A stretch of 57,117 nt of DNA from Roseibacillus sp. (GCA_002686085.1 NZAC01000014.1:1-57117), one strand, 5' to 3'; counted from the first letter of the stretch, positions 43,814 through 52,714 are shown. Translations and numbers: made by a program. Notes: generated by a model from the sequence alone, not told the origin.

Positions 43814-44692
43814 TCAGACCAGTTTGAACTTGGCGAGGATCTCTCGCAGGGTTTCAGTTTTTTCCGCTGTCAGGCCGACAAGAGGAAGGCGAAACTCAGG
43901 AGTACAACGGCCGCAAAGAGCGAGTGCGCTCTTTATGGGAACTGGGTTGGTGTCGAGAGTCATTAAAGTATTCAGGAGTGGATAATAGCGTTTTTGTATT
44001 TCCAGAGCTTCCGGAAAGGAGCCCTCAAGTAGGGCCTTAACCTGTCGGGCGATGACCTCGGGAATCAGGTTGGCGGCAACCGACACAACTCCTCGGGCGC
44101 CAACCGACATGAAAGGAACGGTGAGAGGGTCATCTCCGGAGAGGATGCTGAAAGACTCGGGCACCGCCTGCACGAGTTTATTCACGCGCTCAGATGAGCC
44201 GCCGGCCTCCTTGATGCTGACGATAGTCTCGCAGTCCTCGGCGAGACGGGAAACGGTTTCTATATCGATCTGAATGACGCTTCGTCCGGGCACCGAGTAA
44301 AGCATGAGCGGAAGGGAGGAAGCTCCCGCCACCATTTTGAAATGCTGGTAGAGTCCCTCCTGAGAAGGCTTGTTGTAGTAGGGACACACCTGCAGGGATC
44401 CATCCGCGCCCGCTTTTTCGGCTGCCCTCGTAAGGTGGATCGCCTCACTTGTCGAATTTGCGCCGGTTCCAGCGATAACCTTGAGGCGGCCTCCAGAGAA
44501 ACCGACGGCTTGTTTGATGATATCAATATGCTCAGATTGGTTGACTGTGGGTGATTCCCCTGTGGTGCCGACGGGGACAATCCCGTCGATTCCCGCGCTG
44601 GCCTGCTCTTCGATGAGGGCCTCGAAAGCCTCGTAATCGACCTGACCGTCTCGGAAGGGGGTGACAAGGGCCGTGTAGCTTCCTGCGAACAT
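43814..44692 (-). CDS. dapA: 4-hydroxy-tetrahydrodipicolinate synthase
   Basis: A 292-residue TIM-barrel aldolase that condenses pyruvate with aspartate semialdehyde. The Schiff-base lysine is in IVSIKEAGGS; PVGTTGESPTVNQSEH and the Tyr-containing VCPYYNKPSQEGLYQHF are the other active-site segments. ATG 44692 is preceded by CTCCTCCC, a pyrimidine tract rather than a Shine-Dalgarno sequence. dapF is 56 bases upstream and dapB 19 bases downstream. Confidence 0.97.
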   Translation of the reverse strand: MFAGSYTALVTPFRDGQVDYEAFEALIEEQASAGIDGIVPVGTTGESPTVNQSEHIDIIKQAVGFSGGRLKVIAGTGANSTSEAIHLTRAAEKAGADGSLQVCPYYNKPSQEGLYQHFKMVAGASSLPLMLYSVPGRSVIQIDIETVSRLAEDCETIVSIKEAGGSSERVNKLVQAVPESFSILSGDDPLTVPFMSVGARGVVSVAANLIPEVIARQVKALLEGSFPEALEIQKRYYPLLNTLMTLDTNPVPIKSALALCGRCTPEFRLPLVGLTAEKTETLREILAKFKLV

Positions 44693-44748
44693 GGGAGGAG
44701 ATTAGTGGGGAGCGATGACTACAGTGGCAAGGGCAAAAATACCGGGAG

Positions 44749-45558
44749 CTACAGTGAGATCTCTCCCTCGAAGACGAAGTCGGCCGGTCCTGTAAGGGTG
44801 ACTTTGCGGAAGCCCGTGTCTTGGTTCCCTTCAAAACCGATCTCTAGCGTGTCACCGCCCAGAACATTAACTTTGATGGGAGCGGGAATCCCCTTCAGCA
44901 GGTGGTAAACGATGGAGCAGGCCACCATGCCGGTGCCACAGGCCAGAGTCTCATCCTCGACTCCTCGTTCATAGGTTCGAATCGCAATGTGTCCTGGTTT
45001 GAGCTCCTCAACGAAGTTGGCATTGGTGCCGTTGGGAAAGTAACTGTGGTAGCGGATGGCTGAGCCCACCTTCCTGACGTCAAAATTTGCAAGGTCATGC
45101 ACGAAGGATAGCGCATGAGGAACCCCCGTATTCAGGCTATGGACCGGTCCATCGAGTCCTTCTACCGCGACCCCGGAATCCAGTTGCAGGTCAAAAGGAT
45201 CCGACATCGTAACTTCCACGTCGTCCCCAATCATTCGGCTACTAAGGTCGCCGGCGATCGTCTCAAAGCTGAGTGTATCTTGCTCGCCCGGTGTCAGGAG
45301 GGCCGTGTAGCGCCCGAAGCAGCGAGCACCATTACCGCACATTTCAGCTTCGCCGCCGTCGGCATTATAGTAACGGAATCTGAAATCAGCATCACCCTGG
45401 GGAGGCTCCACCACGAGCAGGCCATCCGCTCCAACGCCCCGATGCCGATTGCAAATCCGGGCGATCTGCCGGCTGTCGAGATGAATGGAGAGGTCCCGGT
45501 TGTCGATGACGACGAAGTCGTTTCCGGCTCCGTTCATTTTGGTAAAAGAGAGACGCAT
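44749..45558 (-). CDS. dapF: Diaminopimelate epimerase
   Basis: A 269-residue epimerase giving meso-diaminopimelate for peptidoglycan and lysine. The two catalytic cysteines are in AEMCGNGARCFGRY and ETLACGTGMVACSIVY. MNGAGNDFVVIDNRD opens the N-terminal half. It follows trpA by 54 bases and precedes dapA by 56. With dapA, dapB and dapF in one run, most of the route after aspartate semialdehyde is encoded here; dapC/D/E or dapL are not. Confidence 0.97.
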   Translation of the reverse strand: MRLSFTKMNGAGNDFVVIDNRDLSIHLDSRQIARICNRHRGVGADGLLVVEPPQGDADFRFRYYNADGGEAEMCGNGARCFGRYTALLTPGEQDTLSFETIAGDLSSRMIGDDVEVTMSDPFDLQLDSGVAVEGLDGPVHSLNTGVPHALSFVHDLANFDVRKVGSAIRYHSYFPNGTNANFVEELKPGHIAIRTYERGVEDETLACGTGMVACSIVYHLLKGIPAPIKVNVLGGDTLEIGFEGNQDTGFRKVTLTGPADFVFEGEISL

Positions 45559-45612
45559 GTTTGTGACCTGAATATGAATTGGGATTCGGGTGGGTAGCTG
45601 GAAGAGTGGGGT

Positions 45613-46416
45613 TCAGCTCTCTTTTACGGCTGCAATGAGTGGCTCGGTGAAGGAGCGAACCTTGTCGGCGACATCGGGAGCGTCACAGTGAAGTTCTACC
45701 TGCTTTACGATTGCGGACCCAACCACGATGCCATCCGATACAGAGGAGACAAGGGCGGCTTGATCCGGGGTAGATATTCCAAATCCAACACAGACGGGGA
45801 CATCCGTAAATTTTTTGATCGCAGCAACGTGGTCGCCGATCTGGGTGGAAGGACCACCATGAGAGCCAGTCACCCCTGTTCTCGAGAGCGCGTAAATGAA
45901 GCCCTCCGCCATATGGGCAAGTAGTTCGACACGGTCGGGAGGGGTTGTGGGTGCGATCAGGCGAATTTGTTTCAAACCTGCGGAGTCGGCCATTTCGCAG
46001 TTCTGGGCCGCCTCATCTGGGGGAAGGTCGAGAAGCAGAATCCCGTCAGCCCCAGCTTGAGCAGCATCCTCGTGATAGGCGCTGTATCCGTAGGTATAGA
46101 CCGGATTGAGATAGGTGAAGAGTACGATGGGGATTTCGTGGGACTGACGAAAACGACGGATAAGCTCGAAAACGCGGGAGGAGTTGCTTCCTGCGGCCAG
46201 AGCGCGAGCTGCGGCAGCCTGATTCACCACCCCGTCAGCGAGCGGATCGGAGAAAGGTACACCTAGCTCAAGAATGTCGGCTCCGGCTTCCGCAAGAGCG
46301 ATCATAATCTGGAGGGAGCGTTCAAGGTCAGGGTCGCCGGCGCTTACATAGGCGACAAAGGCTTTCTCGCCTTTGCTCCTTAGTTTTTCGAAGGTCGCGT
46401 CGATACGGTTACTCAT
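45613..46416 (-). CDS. trpA: Tryptophan synthase alpha subunit
   Basis: A 267-residue TIM-barrel protein that cleaves indole-3-glycerol phosphate. The catalytic Glu and Asp are in ADILELGVPFSDPLADG, and LLLDLPPDEA, TGSHGGPST and CVGFGISTPDQA complete the signature. It leads the minus-strand biosynthetic run and is not next to trpB in this window (46417 onward is on the other strand), so the usual trpBA pair is separated. 86 bases upstream separate it from queD and should hold the operon promoter. Confidence 0.96.
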   Translation of the reverse strand: MSNRIDATFEKLRSKGEKAFVAYVSAGDPDLERSLQIMIALAEAGADILELGVPFSDPLADGVVNQAAAARALAAGSNSSRVFELIRRFRQSHEIPIVLFTYLNPVYTYGYSAYHEDAAQAGADGILLLDLPPDEAAQNCEMADSAGLKQIRLIAPTTPPDRVELLAHMAEGFIYALSRTGVTGSHGGPSTQIGDHVAAIKKFTDVPVCVGFGISTPDQAALVSSVSDGIVVGSAIVKQVELHCDAPDVADKVRSFTEPLIAAVKES

Positions 46417-46502
46417 CCCACGGGAGGAATAAGCGAGAGGGCGCCCGGAGGAAAGGACGATTGGTCGACAAGGCGAGATCTTCGTGATTGAGTCCGGGGA
46501 CG

Positions 46503-46868
46503 ATGCGCGCCCGCCTGACCAAGGAATTCCGCTTTGAAGCAGCTCATACCCTGCCGAGTCTGCCTGAGGGCCATAAGTGCCGGCAGATGCACGGCCATAG
46601 TTTCAAGGTAGAGATTTCTGTGGAGGGAGAGGTCGACGAGAGGATCGGCTGGGTTTATGACCATAAGCGAATCAGTTCAGCGATGGAGCCCTTGCTGGAG
46701 GAGCTGGACCATGGCTACTTGAATGATATTGAGGGGCTGGATAGTCCAACCATTGAGCGGATGGCTGGTTGGTTCTGGAAAAAGCTGGAGAAAGATCTCC
46801 CTGGGCTATGCGAAATCGTGATCTTCGAAACTCCTACGGCCCGGTGTGTCTTTCGCGGAGAGTTTTAA
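46503..46868 (+). CDS. queD: 6-carboxytetrahydropterin synthase QueD / PTPS family
   Basis: A 121-residue protein converting dihydroneopterin triphosphate in queuosine synthesis. Zinc ligands and catalytic Cys lie in FEAAHTLP and CRQMHGHSFKVEI (C-x3-H-G-H), and SPTIERMAGWFWKKL and EIVIFETPTARCVF finish the fold. I take ATG 46503; a TTG at 46488 would add five residues. queC and queE are not nearby. It is followed 37 bases later by a small lipoprotein gene on the same strand. Confidence 0.92.
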   Translation: MRARLTKEFRFEAAHTLPSLPEGHKCRQMHGHSFKVEISVEGEVDERIGWVYDHKRISSAMEPLLEELDHGYLNDIEGLDSPTIERMAGWFWKKLEKDLPGLCEIVIFETPTARCVFRGEF

Positions 46869-46905
46869 CTGGTTTTTAGTCGGGAAAACGCTACCGGTCT
46901 CTCAG

Positions 46906-47094
46906 ATGAAACGTGTAAGTCTACTGGCGCTTGGCTTCGCCTTTTTCGTGGGTGCCTGCGAGCAACATCACTGGGAGGATGTGGACGAGAATGGAGATGG
47001 AGTGATCGACCAGAACGAGCGAGGGACTAAACGCCTTTACAAAGAGTATAAGGCACACGACGGGGACGGGCACGACGGGGAGGAAAGCCACTAG
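46906..47094 (+). CDS. Small lipoprotein with one EF-hand loop
   Basis: A 62-residue product from ATG 46906: signal peptide MKRVSLLALGFAFFVGAC with a lipobox cysteine at 18, then a single calcium-binding loop DVDENGDGVIDQNE, which matches D-x-D-x-N/D-G-x-I-x-x-x-E. The end is rich in His, Asp and Gly. The longer frame from 46846 would put 20 residues ahead of the signal. It overlaps the convergent RibD-type gene by four bases. Likely envelope calcium binder; function not known. Confidence 0.72.
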   Translation: MKRVSLLALGFAFFVGACEQHHWEDVDENGDGVIDQNERGTKRLYKEYKAHDGDGHDGEESH

Positions 47095-47750
47095 GAATCG
47101 GGCGGGGTCCTCTGGTAGGACAGAAAGCATTCGCCGTTTTCAAGGGGCTCGAAATGGGTGAGCTCAAATTGAATCGAAGCCGGTAAGTGACTACTCAGCT
47201 CCCCCGTGATCGTGGGGGCATCTTCGCCACCGAAGAGTGAGTGGGCAGCCCATGTAAGATGCACCTCGTCGATGGCTTCGAGGCTGGCGAGCGAGCGGAC
47301 AAGAGTGCCGCCGCCTTCACAAAGAAGGGTTTGAACTCCATGTTCAACCATCAGGATTCGAAGGAATTCCTCAAGAGAACAAAGGTGGATCGTTGCCCCC
47401 AAAGCTTTAAGAGGACTGAATTCGGTCACTTCAGCGGGTTCGGTCACAAGTAGGTGGAGAGCTCCTCCCGGAGTTTGAAAAACCCTGTGGTCAGGATTAA
47501 ATTTGCCGGAGCGTGACGCAATACAACGCAGGGGTTGACGCCGGGGCTGCATTTCCGCCGGGATTGTCATCGACATGTTGTCCGCTTCCAACGTGCCCCG
47601 TCCGACAAGTAAAGCGTCTGCCCGCTTCCGTATTTCCAAGAGACGCTTGTGATCTTGCGCAGAGGTGAATTGGGATGGGTCCCTGTTGACAGTGGAAATC
47701 TTCCCATCAGCACTGATGGCGAAGTTGATAACAATGGTCGGGCGCGTCAT
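47091..47750 (-). CDS. RibD C-terminal-type reductase (DHFR-like fold)
   Basis: The 219-residue protein has the RibD_C fold: VINFAISADGKISTVNRDPS, ALLVGRGTLEADNMSM and LLCEGGGTLVRSL. Standing alone without a deaminase domain, it resembles 5-amino-6-ribosylaminouracil reductases of riboflavin synthesis, but stand-alone members can have other substrates. ATG 47750 starts at the conserved strand; the frame opens to 47855, adding 35 residues before it. No other rib gene is present in the window, so pathway membership is uncertain. Confidence 0.82.
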   Translation of the reverse strand: MTRPTIVINFAISADGKISTVNRDPSQFTSAQDHKRLLEIRKRADALLVGRGTLEADNMSMTIPAEMQPRRQPLRCIASRSGKFNPDHRVFQTPGGALHLLVTEPAEVTEFSPLKALGATIHLCSLEEFLRILMVEHGVQTLLCEGGGTLVRSLASLEAIDEVHLTWAAHSLFGGEDAPTITGELSSHLPASIQFELTHFEPLENGECFLSYQRTPPDS

Positions 47751-47858
47751 GCCAACTCTCAAGGGGAGATTGGAGTAGTTTGGTTCGGAGCGAGAGTGCA
47801 AATTTAAAAAAATGCATTTTGCGACGAGGAAGAGTCGGGGTAGGATGGACGCCAAGAT

Positions 47859-48260
47859 ATGAGCGATACAGCGGATCAGTCCCCAAAGATTACCTGCTAC
47901 CTCAAGACCTATTGCGGTTGGAGCGAGGGGGTAAGGGCCATCATGCGGAAGTATGAGCTGGAATATGAAGAGAAGGATATTATCGCCAATCCGGCGTTTC
48001 GCTGGGAGATGGAGCAGAAGACTGGACAGCCACTTTCGCCCTGTGTGGAGATCAACGGCAAGATGCTACCCGACGTCAGTGGCGAAGAAGTAGAAGCTTG
48101 GATGGTTGAGAATGGGCTGGTAAAGGGCAGTGAAGCTGAGCCAGATGCTCCGATTGACGCTTCCTGTTCTCCCGAGCAGCACGCCGCACAGGCACGTATG
48201 GAGGCCGAGGAGCAGGGAGGCCAAAATGGTGCTGCGGGAAAGATCGTCTTTCTAGATTGA
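47859..48260 (+). CDS. Glutaredoxin-like protein with CGWS motif
   Basis: A 133-residue thioredoxin-fold protein. The active-site motif is C-G-W-S (19-22) in YLKTYCGWSEGVRAIM, with the cis-Pro region LSPCVEINGKMLPDVSG. One active Cys and Ser four on suggest a monothiol-type or glutathione-dependent role, not disulfide exchange through two cysteines. The C-terminal 45 residues are an acidic extension with a further Cys. It starts at ATG 47859, divergent from the RibD-type gene, and ends 11 bases before the convergent DAHP synthase. Confidence 0.88.
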   Translation: MSDTADQSPKITCYLKTYCGWSEGVRAIMRKYELEYEEKDIIANPAFRWEMEQKTGQPLSPCVEINGKMLPDVSGEEVEAWMVENGLVKGSEAEPDAPIDASCSPEQHAAQARMEAEEQGGQNGAAGKIVFLD

Positions 48261-48271
48261 GGCTGACCGTC

Positions 48272-49405
48272 CTATTGGTTGCGCCTAGCTTTGACGGCTT
48301 CTGAAAACGCCTTCAGAACTGATTCAGTAGATTGCCACGAGATACAGGCGTCAGTGACTGATTGCCCATAGACGAGTGAGGTGGGGTCATCTCCAAGTTT
48401 TTGATTACCCTCCACAAGGTTGGATTCGATCATCACCGCTGCAATCGAGCGGCATCCTTCGGCGATCTGGCTGCAGAGCTCCGCGGCAACCTCAGGCTGC
48501 TTTCGGTAATCCTTTTGGGAATTTCCGTGGGAGCAGTCAACCATGAGGTGTGGGGTTAGTCCTGCCTCTTTGAGCTGAGATTCCACTCCCGCGATGCTTG
48601 TTGGGTCGTAGTTAGGGCCGTCTCTTCCGCCTCGGAGAATCATATGACAAGCCTTGTTGCCGGCGGTCGTGACAATCGCAGAGACACCCTGCTTGGTCAC
48701 CGAGAGAAAGTGGTGAGATTCGCGAGCGGCTCCGATTGCGTCGAGGGCAATCTGATTGGATCCACTGGTTCCATTTTTGAATCCTACTGGCATGGAAAGT
48801 CCAGATGCCAGCTCTCGATGAATTTGTGACTCAGTAGTACGGGCCCCGATTGCTCCCCATGCGATGAGGTCGGCAATATACTGGGGAGAGATGGTGTCGA
48901 GGAATTCCGTTCCGGCGGGAACCCCCAAGGCGGCGAGTTCGAGAAGGAGTTCGCGGGCAATGCGTAATCCACGATTGATATCAAATGAGTTATCAAGATG
49001 AGGATCATTGATGAGACCCTTCCAGCCAACGGTGGTTCGGGGTTTCTCAAAATAGACCCGCATTACAATGTGAAGATCCTCAGAGAACTGCTCGATGAGC
49101 GGCCTGAGGCGAGAGCCGTATTCAAGGGCGGCCGATGGGTCATGAATTGAACAGGGGCCAATGACCACAAGCAAACGGTCGTCCTCGCCTCCAAGAATAG
49201 CTTCCGCACCCACACGGGCATTGTGGACGAGATCAGCTGCTTCCTTGGTCGTAGGCAGGTAGTAGGACAGGACCGCCGGCGATATCAGGGGGTCGATCGC
49301 CCCGATGCGCAGGTCATCTGTTCTTTTTGTCGGCACGGGAGAAACGTGGTTGCGCTGATGCTTGGATGCAAGGGCATTTCCATGTGGTGTCACCCGGTTG
49401 CTCAT
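48272..49405 (-). CDS. aroF: 3-deoxy-7-phosphoheptulonate synthase, type I (AroF/G/H)
   Basis: A 377-residue DAHP synthase, first step of the shikimate route. Motifs: VVIGPCSIHDPSAALEY, MRVYFEKPRTTVGWKGLIND, IGARTTESQIHRELASG, GFKNGTSGSNQIALDAI, and MVDCSHGNSQKDYRKQPEV. The N-terminal 40 residues before LPTTKEAADLV are where allosteric sensitivity lies in E. coli paralogues, so which amino acid inhibits it cannot be read; the symbol is for the family. ATG 49405. Confidence 0.95.
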   Translation of the reverse strand: MSNRVTPHGNALASKHQRNHVSPVPTKRTDDLRIGAIDPLISPAVLSYYLPTTKEAADLVHNARVGAEAILGGEDDRLLVVIGPCSIHDPSAALEYGSRLRPLIEQFSEDLHIVMRVYFEKPRTTVGWKGLINDPHLDNSFDINRGLRIARELLLELAALGVPAGTEFLDTISPQYIADLIAWGAIGARTTESQIHRELASGLSMPVGFKNGTSGSNQIALDAIGAARESHHFLSVTKQGVSAIVTTAGNKACHMILRGGRDGPNYDPTSIAGVESQLKEAGLTPHLMVDCSHGNSQKDYRKQPEVAAELCSQIAEGCRSIAAVMIESNLVEGNQKLGDDPTSLVYGQSVTDACISWQSTESVLKAFSEAVKARRNQ

Positions 49406-49457
49406 ACCCGAAGCGAATTTGGTTTGGGAAACCGTGTTTTGGAATTACTCTCCATTT

Positions 49458-50582
49458 ATGAAGAATCGTGTGTCCCCGGCAAAGGTTCCACCGAACAGGG
49501 ATTTTACGGGGGGAATAATCCCCCCTGCTTCCTGCTCATATGTAGGATCGACTGGAGACAAGAGTCTGGACAAGGAGATCCTGAAGATGGCGGAGCAGAT
49601 TAGCACTGACGGGAATCATTGCCTCCTTGCAGAGATGATGATCACCGGGGTGCGGATTGCCTGTGGCGGAGCAGTGACGGGAGGTGATTTCAAGTTAATG
49701 AATCGGGCGCTCAAGGAGATGCGGGAGGCGAGCGAGGTATTTCATCCATACCAAGACCGACGGAAAGTCAGCGTCTTCGGGTCTGCCCGGACCAAGCCGG
49801 AGGAGCCGGCCTACCAGACTGCGGTAGAATTTTCACGCCGGATGAAAGAAGAGGGTTTCATGACAATTACCGGAGCGGGTCCCGGAATTATGGCAGCGGG
49901 GAATGAAGGTGCAGGACGGGAAGAGAGTTTTGGTCTCAACATCGCCTTGCCCTTTGAAGCCTCTGCTAACGAATTTATTGAAGGAGATACGAAGCTCATC
50001 AATTTCAATTATTTCTTCACCCGGAAGTTATCGTTTGTGAAGGAGGCAGATGCAGCTATTGGACTCCCGGGAGGGTTCGGCACCATGGACGAGGTTTTCG
50101 AGGCTCTGACTCTGATCCAGACGGGCAAAGCCTCAATTTATCCTATCGTTCTCCTCGACTCACCTGGTGGGACATACTGGAAGTTCTGGAAGCAGTTCGT
50201 TGATGAGCATCTGGGTCGACTCGGCATGATTTCGGATAATGATTACCATCTATTCCGTGTTACGGATAATGTGGAGGAGGCAGTTCAGGAGGTGGTCCAA
50301 TTCTACAGAAACTTTCATTCCTATCGCTATGTTGGCGATAAAATCGTTCTACGTCTCAATACGGCACTGGCGGACGATGAGCTCTCTGCCATTCAGGAGG
50401 ATTTTTCAGACCTTGTAAAAGAGGGTCAGATTGATCAGGGGATGGCTCTCGAGGAGGAGGACGATGAGGAGGGGCTGTCTGAGCTCACCCGTCTCGTCTT
50501 CCACCATCGCCGACGTGATTTTGGAAGGCTTCGGCAGCTAATCGATGCGGTGAATTCCAGCAGACTGGTCGGGAAACACTGA
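49458..50582 (+). CDS. LOG family protein, long form
   Basis: The 374-residue product carries the LOG domain in the middle: VSVFGSARTKPEEPAYQTAV, TGAGPGIMAAGNEGAG, INFNYFFTRKLSFVKEADAA and the signature GLPGGFGTMDEVFEALTLIQTG (PGGxGTxxE). Related proteins release a base from nucleotide monophosphates (cytokinin activation in plants, PpnN-like in bacteria). About 95 residues precede and 110 follow the domain, with an acidic run LEEEDDEEG, so it is longer than short LOG proteins. I use ATG 49458; the frame opens to 49362. It precedes tlyA by 10 bases. Confidence 0.88.
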   Translation: MKNRVSPAKVPPNRDFTGGIIPPASCSYVGSTGDKSLDKEILKMAEQISTDGNHCLLAEMMITGVRIACGGAVTGGDFKLMNRALKEMREASEVFHPYQDRRKVSVFGSARTKPEEPAYQTAVEFSRRMKEEGFMTITGAGPGIMAAGNEGAGREESFGLNIALPFEASANEFIEGDTKLINFNYFFTRKLSFVKEADAAIGLPGGFGTMDEVFEALTLIQTGKASIYPIVLLDSPGGTYWKFWKQFVDEHLGRLGMISDNDYHLFRVTDNVEEAVQEVVQFYRNFHSYRYVGDKIVLRLNTALADDELSAIQEDFSDLVKEGQIDQGMALEEEDDEEGLSELTRLVFHHRRRDFGRLRQLIDAVNSSRLVGKH

Positions 50583-50592
50583 GTAGACCAAC

Positions 50593-51360
50593 ATGGCACG
50601 GGGAGAGAGAGCGGACTTTGTTCTGGTAGCGCGTGGGTTATGTGAATCCCGTGAACAGGCCAAGCGCTTGATCATGGCTGGTGAGGTGATGCGCGGGACG
50701 GAGCGTGTCGCGAAGCCCTCCACTTTGATTGGTTCCGAGGAAGAACTCACGGTTCTTCAGAGGCCTAGATACGTGGGTCGTGGGGGAATGAAGCTGGAAG
50801 GTGCCCTTAAGGCCTTTGAGGTCGATCCTGAGGGATGGGTCTGCCTCGACCTGGGGGCGTCAACCGGAGGTTTTACGGACTGTCTTCTGCAGCATGGTGC
50901 AAAGCGTGTTCACGCGGTTGATGTCGGAACCAATCAACTAGCCTGGAAATTGAGGAACGATTCCCGGGTCGAGGTAAAGGAACAGTTTAATGGTCGCTAC
51001 CTCACGGAGTCTGATCTCGGAGAACGAGTGGATCTGGTGGTAATGGACCTCTCCTTTATTTCACTGACCAAGGTTCTCCCAGCAGCAATGGGGGTGCTAC
51101 AGCCAAGTGGGGAGATTATCTGCCTCATCAAGCCACAGTTTGAGCTGTCGAGGGACGAAGTAGGAAAAGGAGGGATTGTTCGTGATGCTGATCTGCACGA
51201 AAAAGCGGTGGAGAAGATTCGAAGCTACATTCGGGAGGAGCTGCAGGGCGAGTGGGTAGATTGTGTTGAATCGCCGATCACGGGAATGGATGGAAATGTG
51301 GAATACCTCGCACGGCTGAGGCAGGCGGAGATCGCACCTGTTAATTGTCCGACAGATTGA
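50593..51360 (+). CDS. tlyA: TlyA-family rRNA 2'-O-methyltransferase
   Basis: A 255-residue protein with an N-terminal S4 RNA-binding domain (RADFVLVARGLCESREQAKR) and a FtsJ-like methyltransferase domain: YVGRGGMKLEGALKAF, CLDLGASTGGFTDCLLQHGA, VHAVDVGTNQLAWKLR, VVMDLSFISLTKVL and KPQFELSRDEVGKGG. Characterised members methylate riboses of 16S and 23S rRNA. It is 10 bases after the LOG gene and probably shares its transcript. 28 bases separate it from larA, which is convergent. Confidence 0.93.
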   Translation: MARGERADFVLVARGLCESREQAKRLIMAGEVMRGTERVAKPSTLIGSEEELTVLQRPRYVGRGGMKLEGALKAFEVDPEGWVCLDLGASTGGFTDCLLQHGAKRVHAVDVGTNQLAWKLRNDSRVEVKEQFNGRYLTESDLGERVDLVVMDLSFISLTKVLPAAMGVLQPSGEIICLIKPQFELSRDEVGKGGIVRDADLHEKAVEKIRSYIREELQGEWVDCVESPITGMDGNVEYLARLRQAEIAPVNCPTD

Positions 51361-51387
51361 CCGGCAGGTGATTTTACGGTTTCCGTT

Positions 51388-52656
51388 TTATGCCAGCCGG
51401 GCTTTTGCGGCCCAGAGCCCCATTGCAGGGTTTCCGATAAAGTAGAATTCCTCACCATCGTCGGTGGTATGCCACCCCTCACTCCGACCGGTGGGCTGGT
51501 AGCGCTTCATCATCGTTTCGATGTCCGCATATCGGTAGCCCACATCCTCGATCTGCTGACGGGTGAGATGACCCGGGCAGTAAGTAACTGTGAAACGCCC
51601 TTCCGGGGAGCCATGGATGAGGTGAGCTGCCGCTCCAAGGTTGCTGCGCAGGTCGTCGTTGTTCTCAACGAAGTCGATAACTTCGGAGCTGCTACGATAG
51701 CCGTATTTACGAATCATTCGATCAATCTCAGGATCCTCTCCGAAAGTGCGCACGCCGGGTGCGAGAATCACGAGCTCTCCTCCGTCAGCGATTGCCATTC
51801 TCGTCCGGTAAATCCCTTTGTTGCCAATCCAGGTGCTATGGAATTCGTCAGGGTCCATGAAGACCACGACTTTCCTCAGTTCCTCATCGAGGTGATTGAA
51901 GTTGACCTCAACTGCTAGTTCCGCAGCTGCCTCGAATGCTTCGCGGTCTCCGATGAAAAGGCCTCGTGTCACCAGACTGCCACTAGCGTCAGCCTCAATG
52001 ACAGTCTGGGCGTAGATGATGGGCAGATGTTCACAGAATGTGTCCTCAGCGTGGTTCAGAATCCGGCGAAGGCAAGTATCGGTTCTCCCCATCATCCGCT
52101 CTGTGCCATAGACCGATCCGATGTAGTGGCTCTCATTGATCCCGGCTTCTCCACCCGTGCCGACGAAGAGGTTTTTATTACCGTTAGCGACACCGATAAC
52201 CTCGTGGGGCACGGCCTGGCCGATTGAGAGAATGAGATCGTGGCCGCCTTCCCAGACGAGCTTGTTCAGCTGCGCAGGCCATGGGCGGTTCCAGACTCCC
52301 TCGGTTGCCTCGGAAACGAAATCGGCTGAGACCTCTCCGATAGTCACAACGTCCTCGCGCCATCGATGGGGTCGGATCCGGTCCCGGGGAACAGTTGGAT
52401 ACATCCGCTCAAGTTGGTCATCCGTCATTGGAAAGTGGGTTCCAAGGGCCGGAAGAACGTCCGAAAGGTTGTCCTTGTAGTAGTCAGCAGCAGCGCAGGC
52501 CAGCGGGCCTGCCTTACTGTAGAAGCGTGAAAAATCAGGGGGGACGAGGAGGACCTTTCTCCGTTCACCCAGCTGCGCGAGGGCAGAGTTCAGGCCTATA
52601 GCCAAGTCTTTGTCGCTCAGTTTTGTGGTGGGCGAACCCTCGGAAAAAAGAAGCAC
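51388..52656 (-). CDS. LarA-family nickel-dependent racemase or epimerase
   Basis: A 422-residue LarA-fold protein. Residues that match the catalytic set of L. plantarum LarA are D41 and R44 (PPDFSRFY), H74 (GTHFPM), H97, H151 and K161 (AVPHEVIGVANGNKN), and H177 (INESHYIG). The K-H spacing of 16 equals the K184-H200 spacing of LarA, where the cofactor is attached and nickel is bound. Members isomerise lactate, malate or other 2-hydroxy acids, so substrate is unknown. Cofactor genes larB, larC and larE are not in the window. Start GTG 52656. It diverges from nuoB across a palindrome. Confidence 0.82.
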   Translation of the reverse strand: MLLFSEGSPTTKLSDKDLAIGLNSALAQLGERRKVLLVPPDFSRFYSKAGPLACAAADYYKDNLSDVLPALGTHFPMTDDQLERMYPTVPRDRIRPHRWREDVVTIGEVSADFVSEATEGVWNRPWPAQLNKLVWEGGHDLILSIGQAVPHEVIGVANGNKNLFVGTGGEAGINESHYIGSVYGTERMMGRTDTCLRRILNHAEDTFCEHLPIIYAQTVIEADASGSLVTRGLFIGDREAFEAAAELAVEVNFNHLDEELRKVVVFMDPDEFHSTWIGNKGIYRTRMAIADGGELVILAPGVRTFGEDPEIDRMIRKYGYRSSSEVIDFVENNDDLRSNLGAAAHLIHGSPEGRFTVTYCPGHLTRQQIEDVGYRYADIETMMKRYQPTGRSEGWHTTDDGEEFYFIGNPAMGLWAAKARLA

Positions 52657-52714
52657 GGCGGCTTTTACCTGCTGCCTCTTTTAAAATCGAGCGCTTAGAG
52701 GTTGTGGGGCGACT

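Noticed and set aside
51361-51387. Bidirectional terminator between tlyA and larA
   Set aside because: ACGG-TTT-CCGT flanked by T-runs suggests one, but the stem is only four base pairs.
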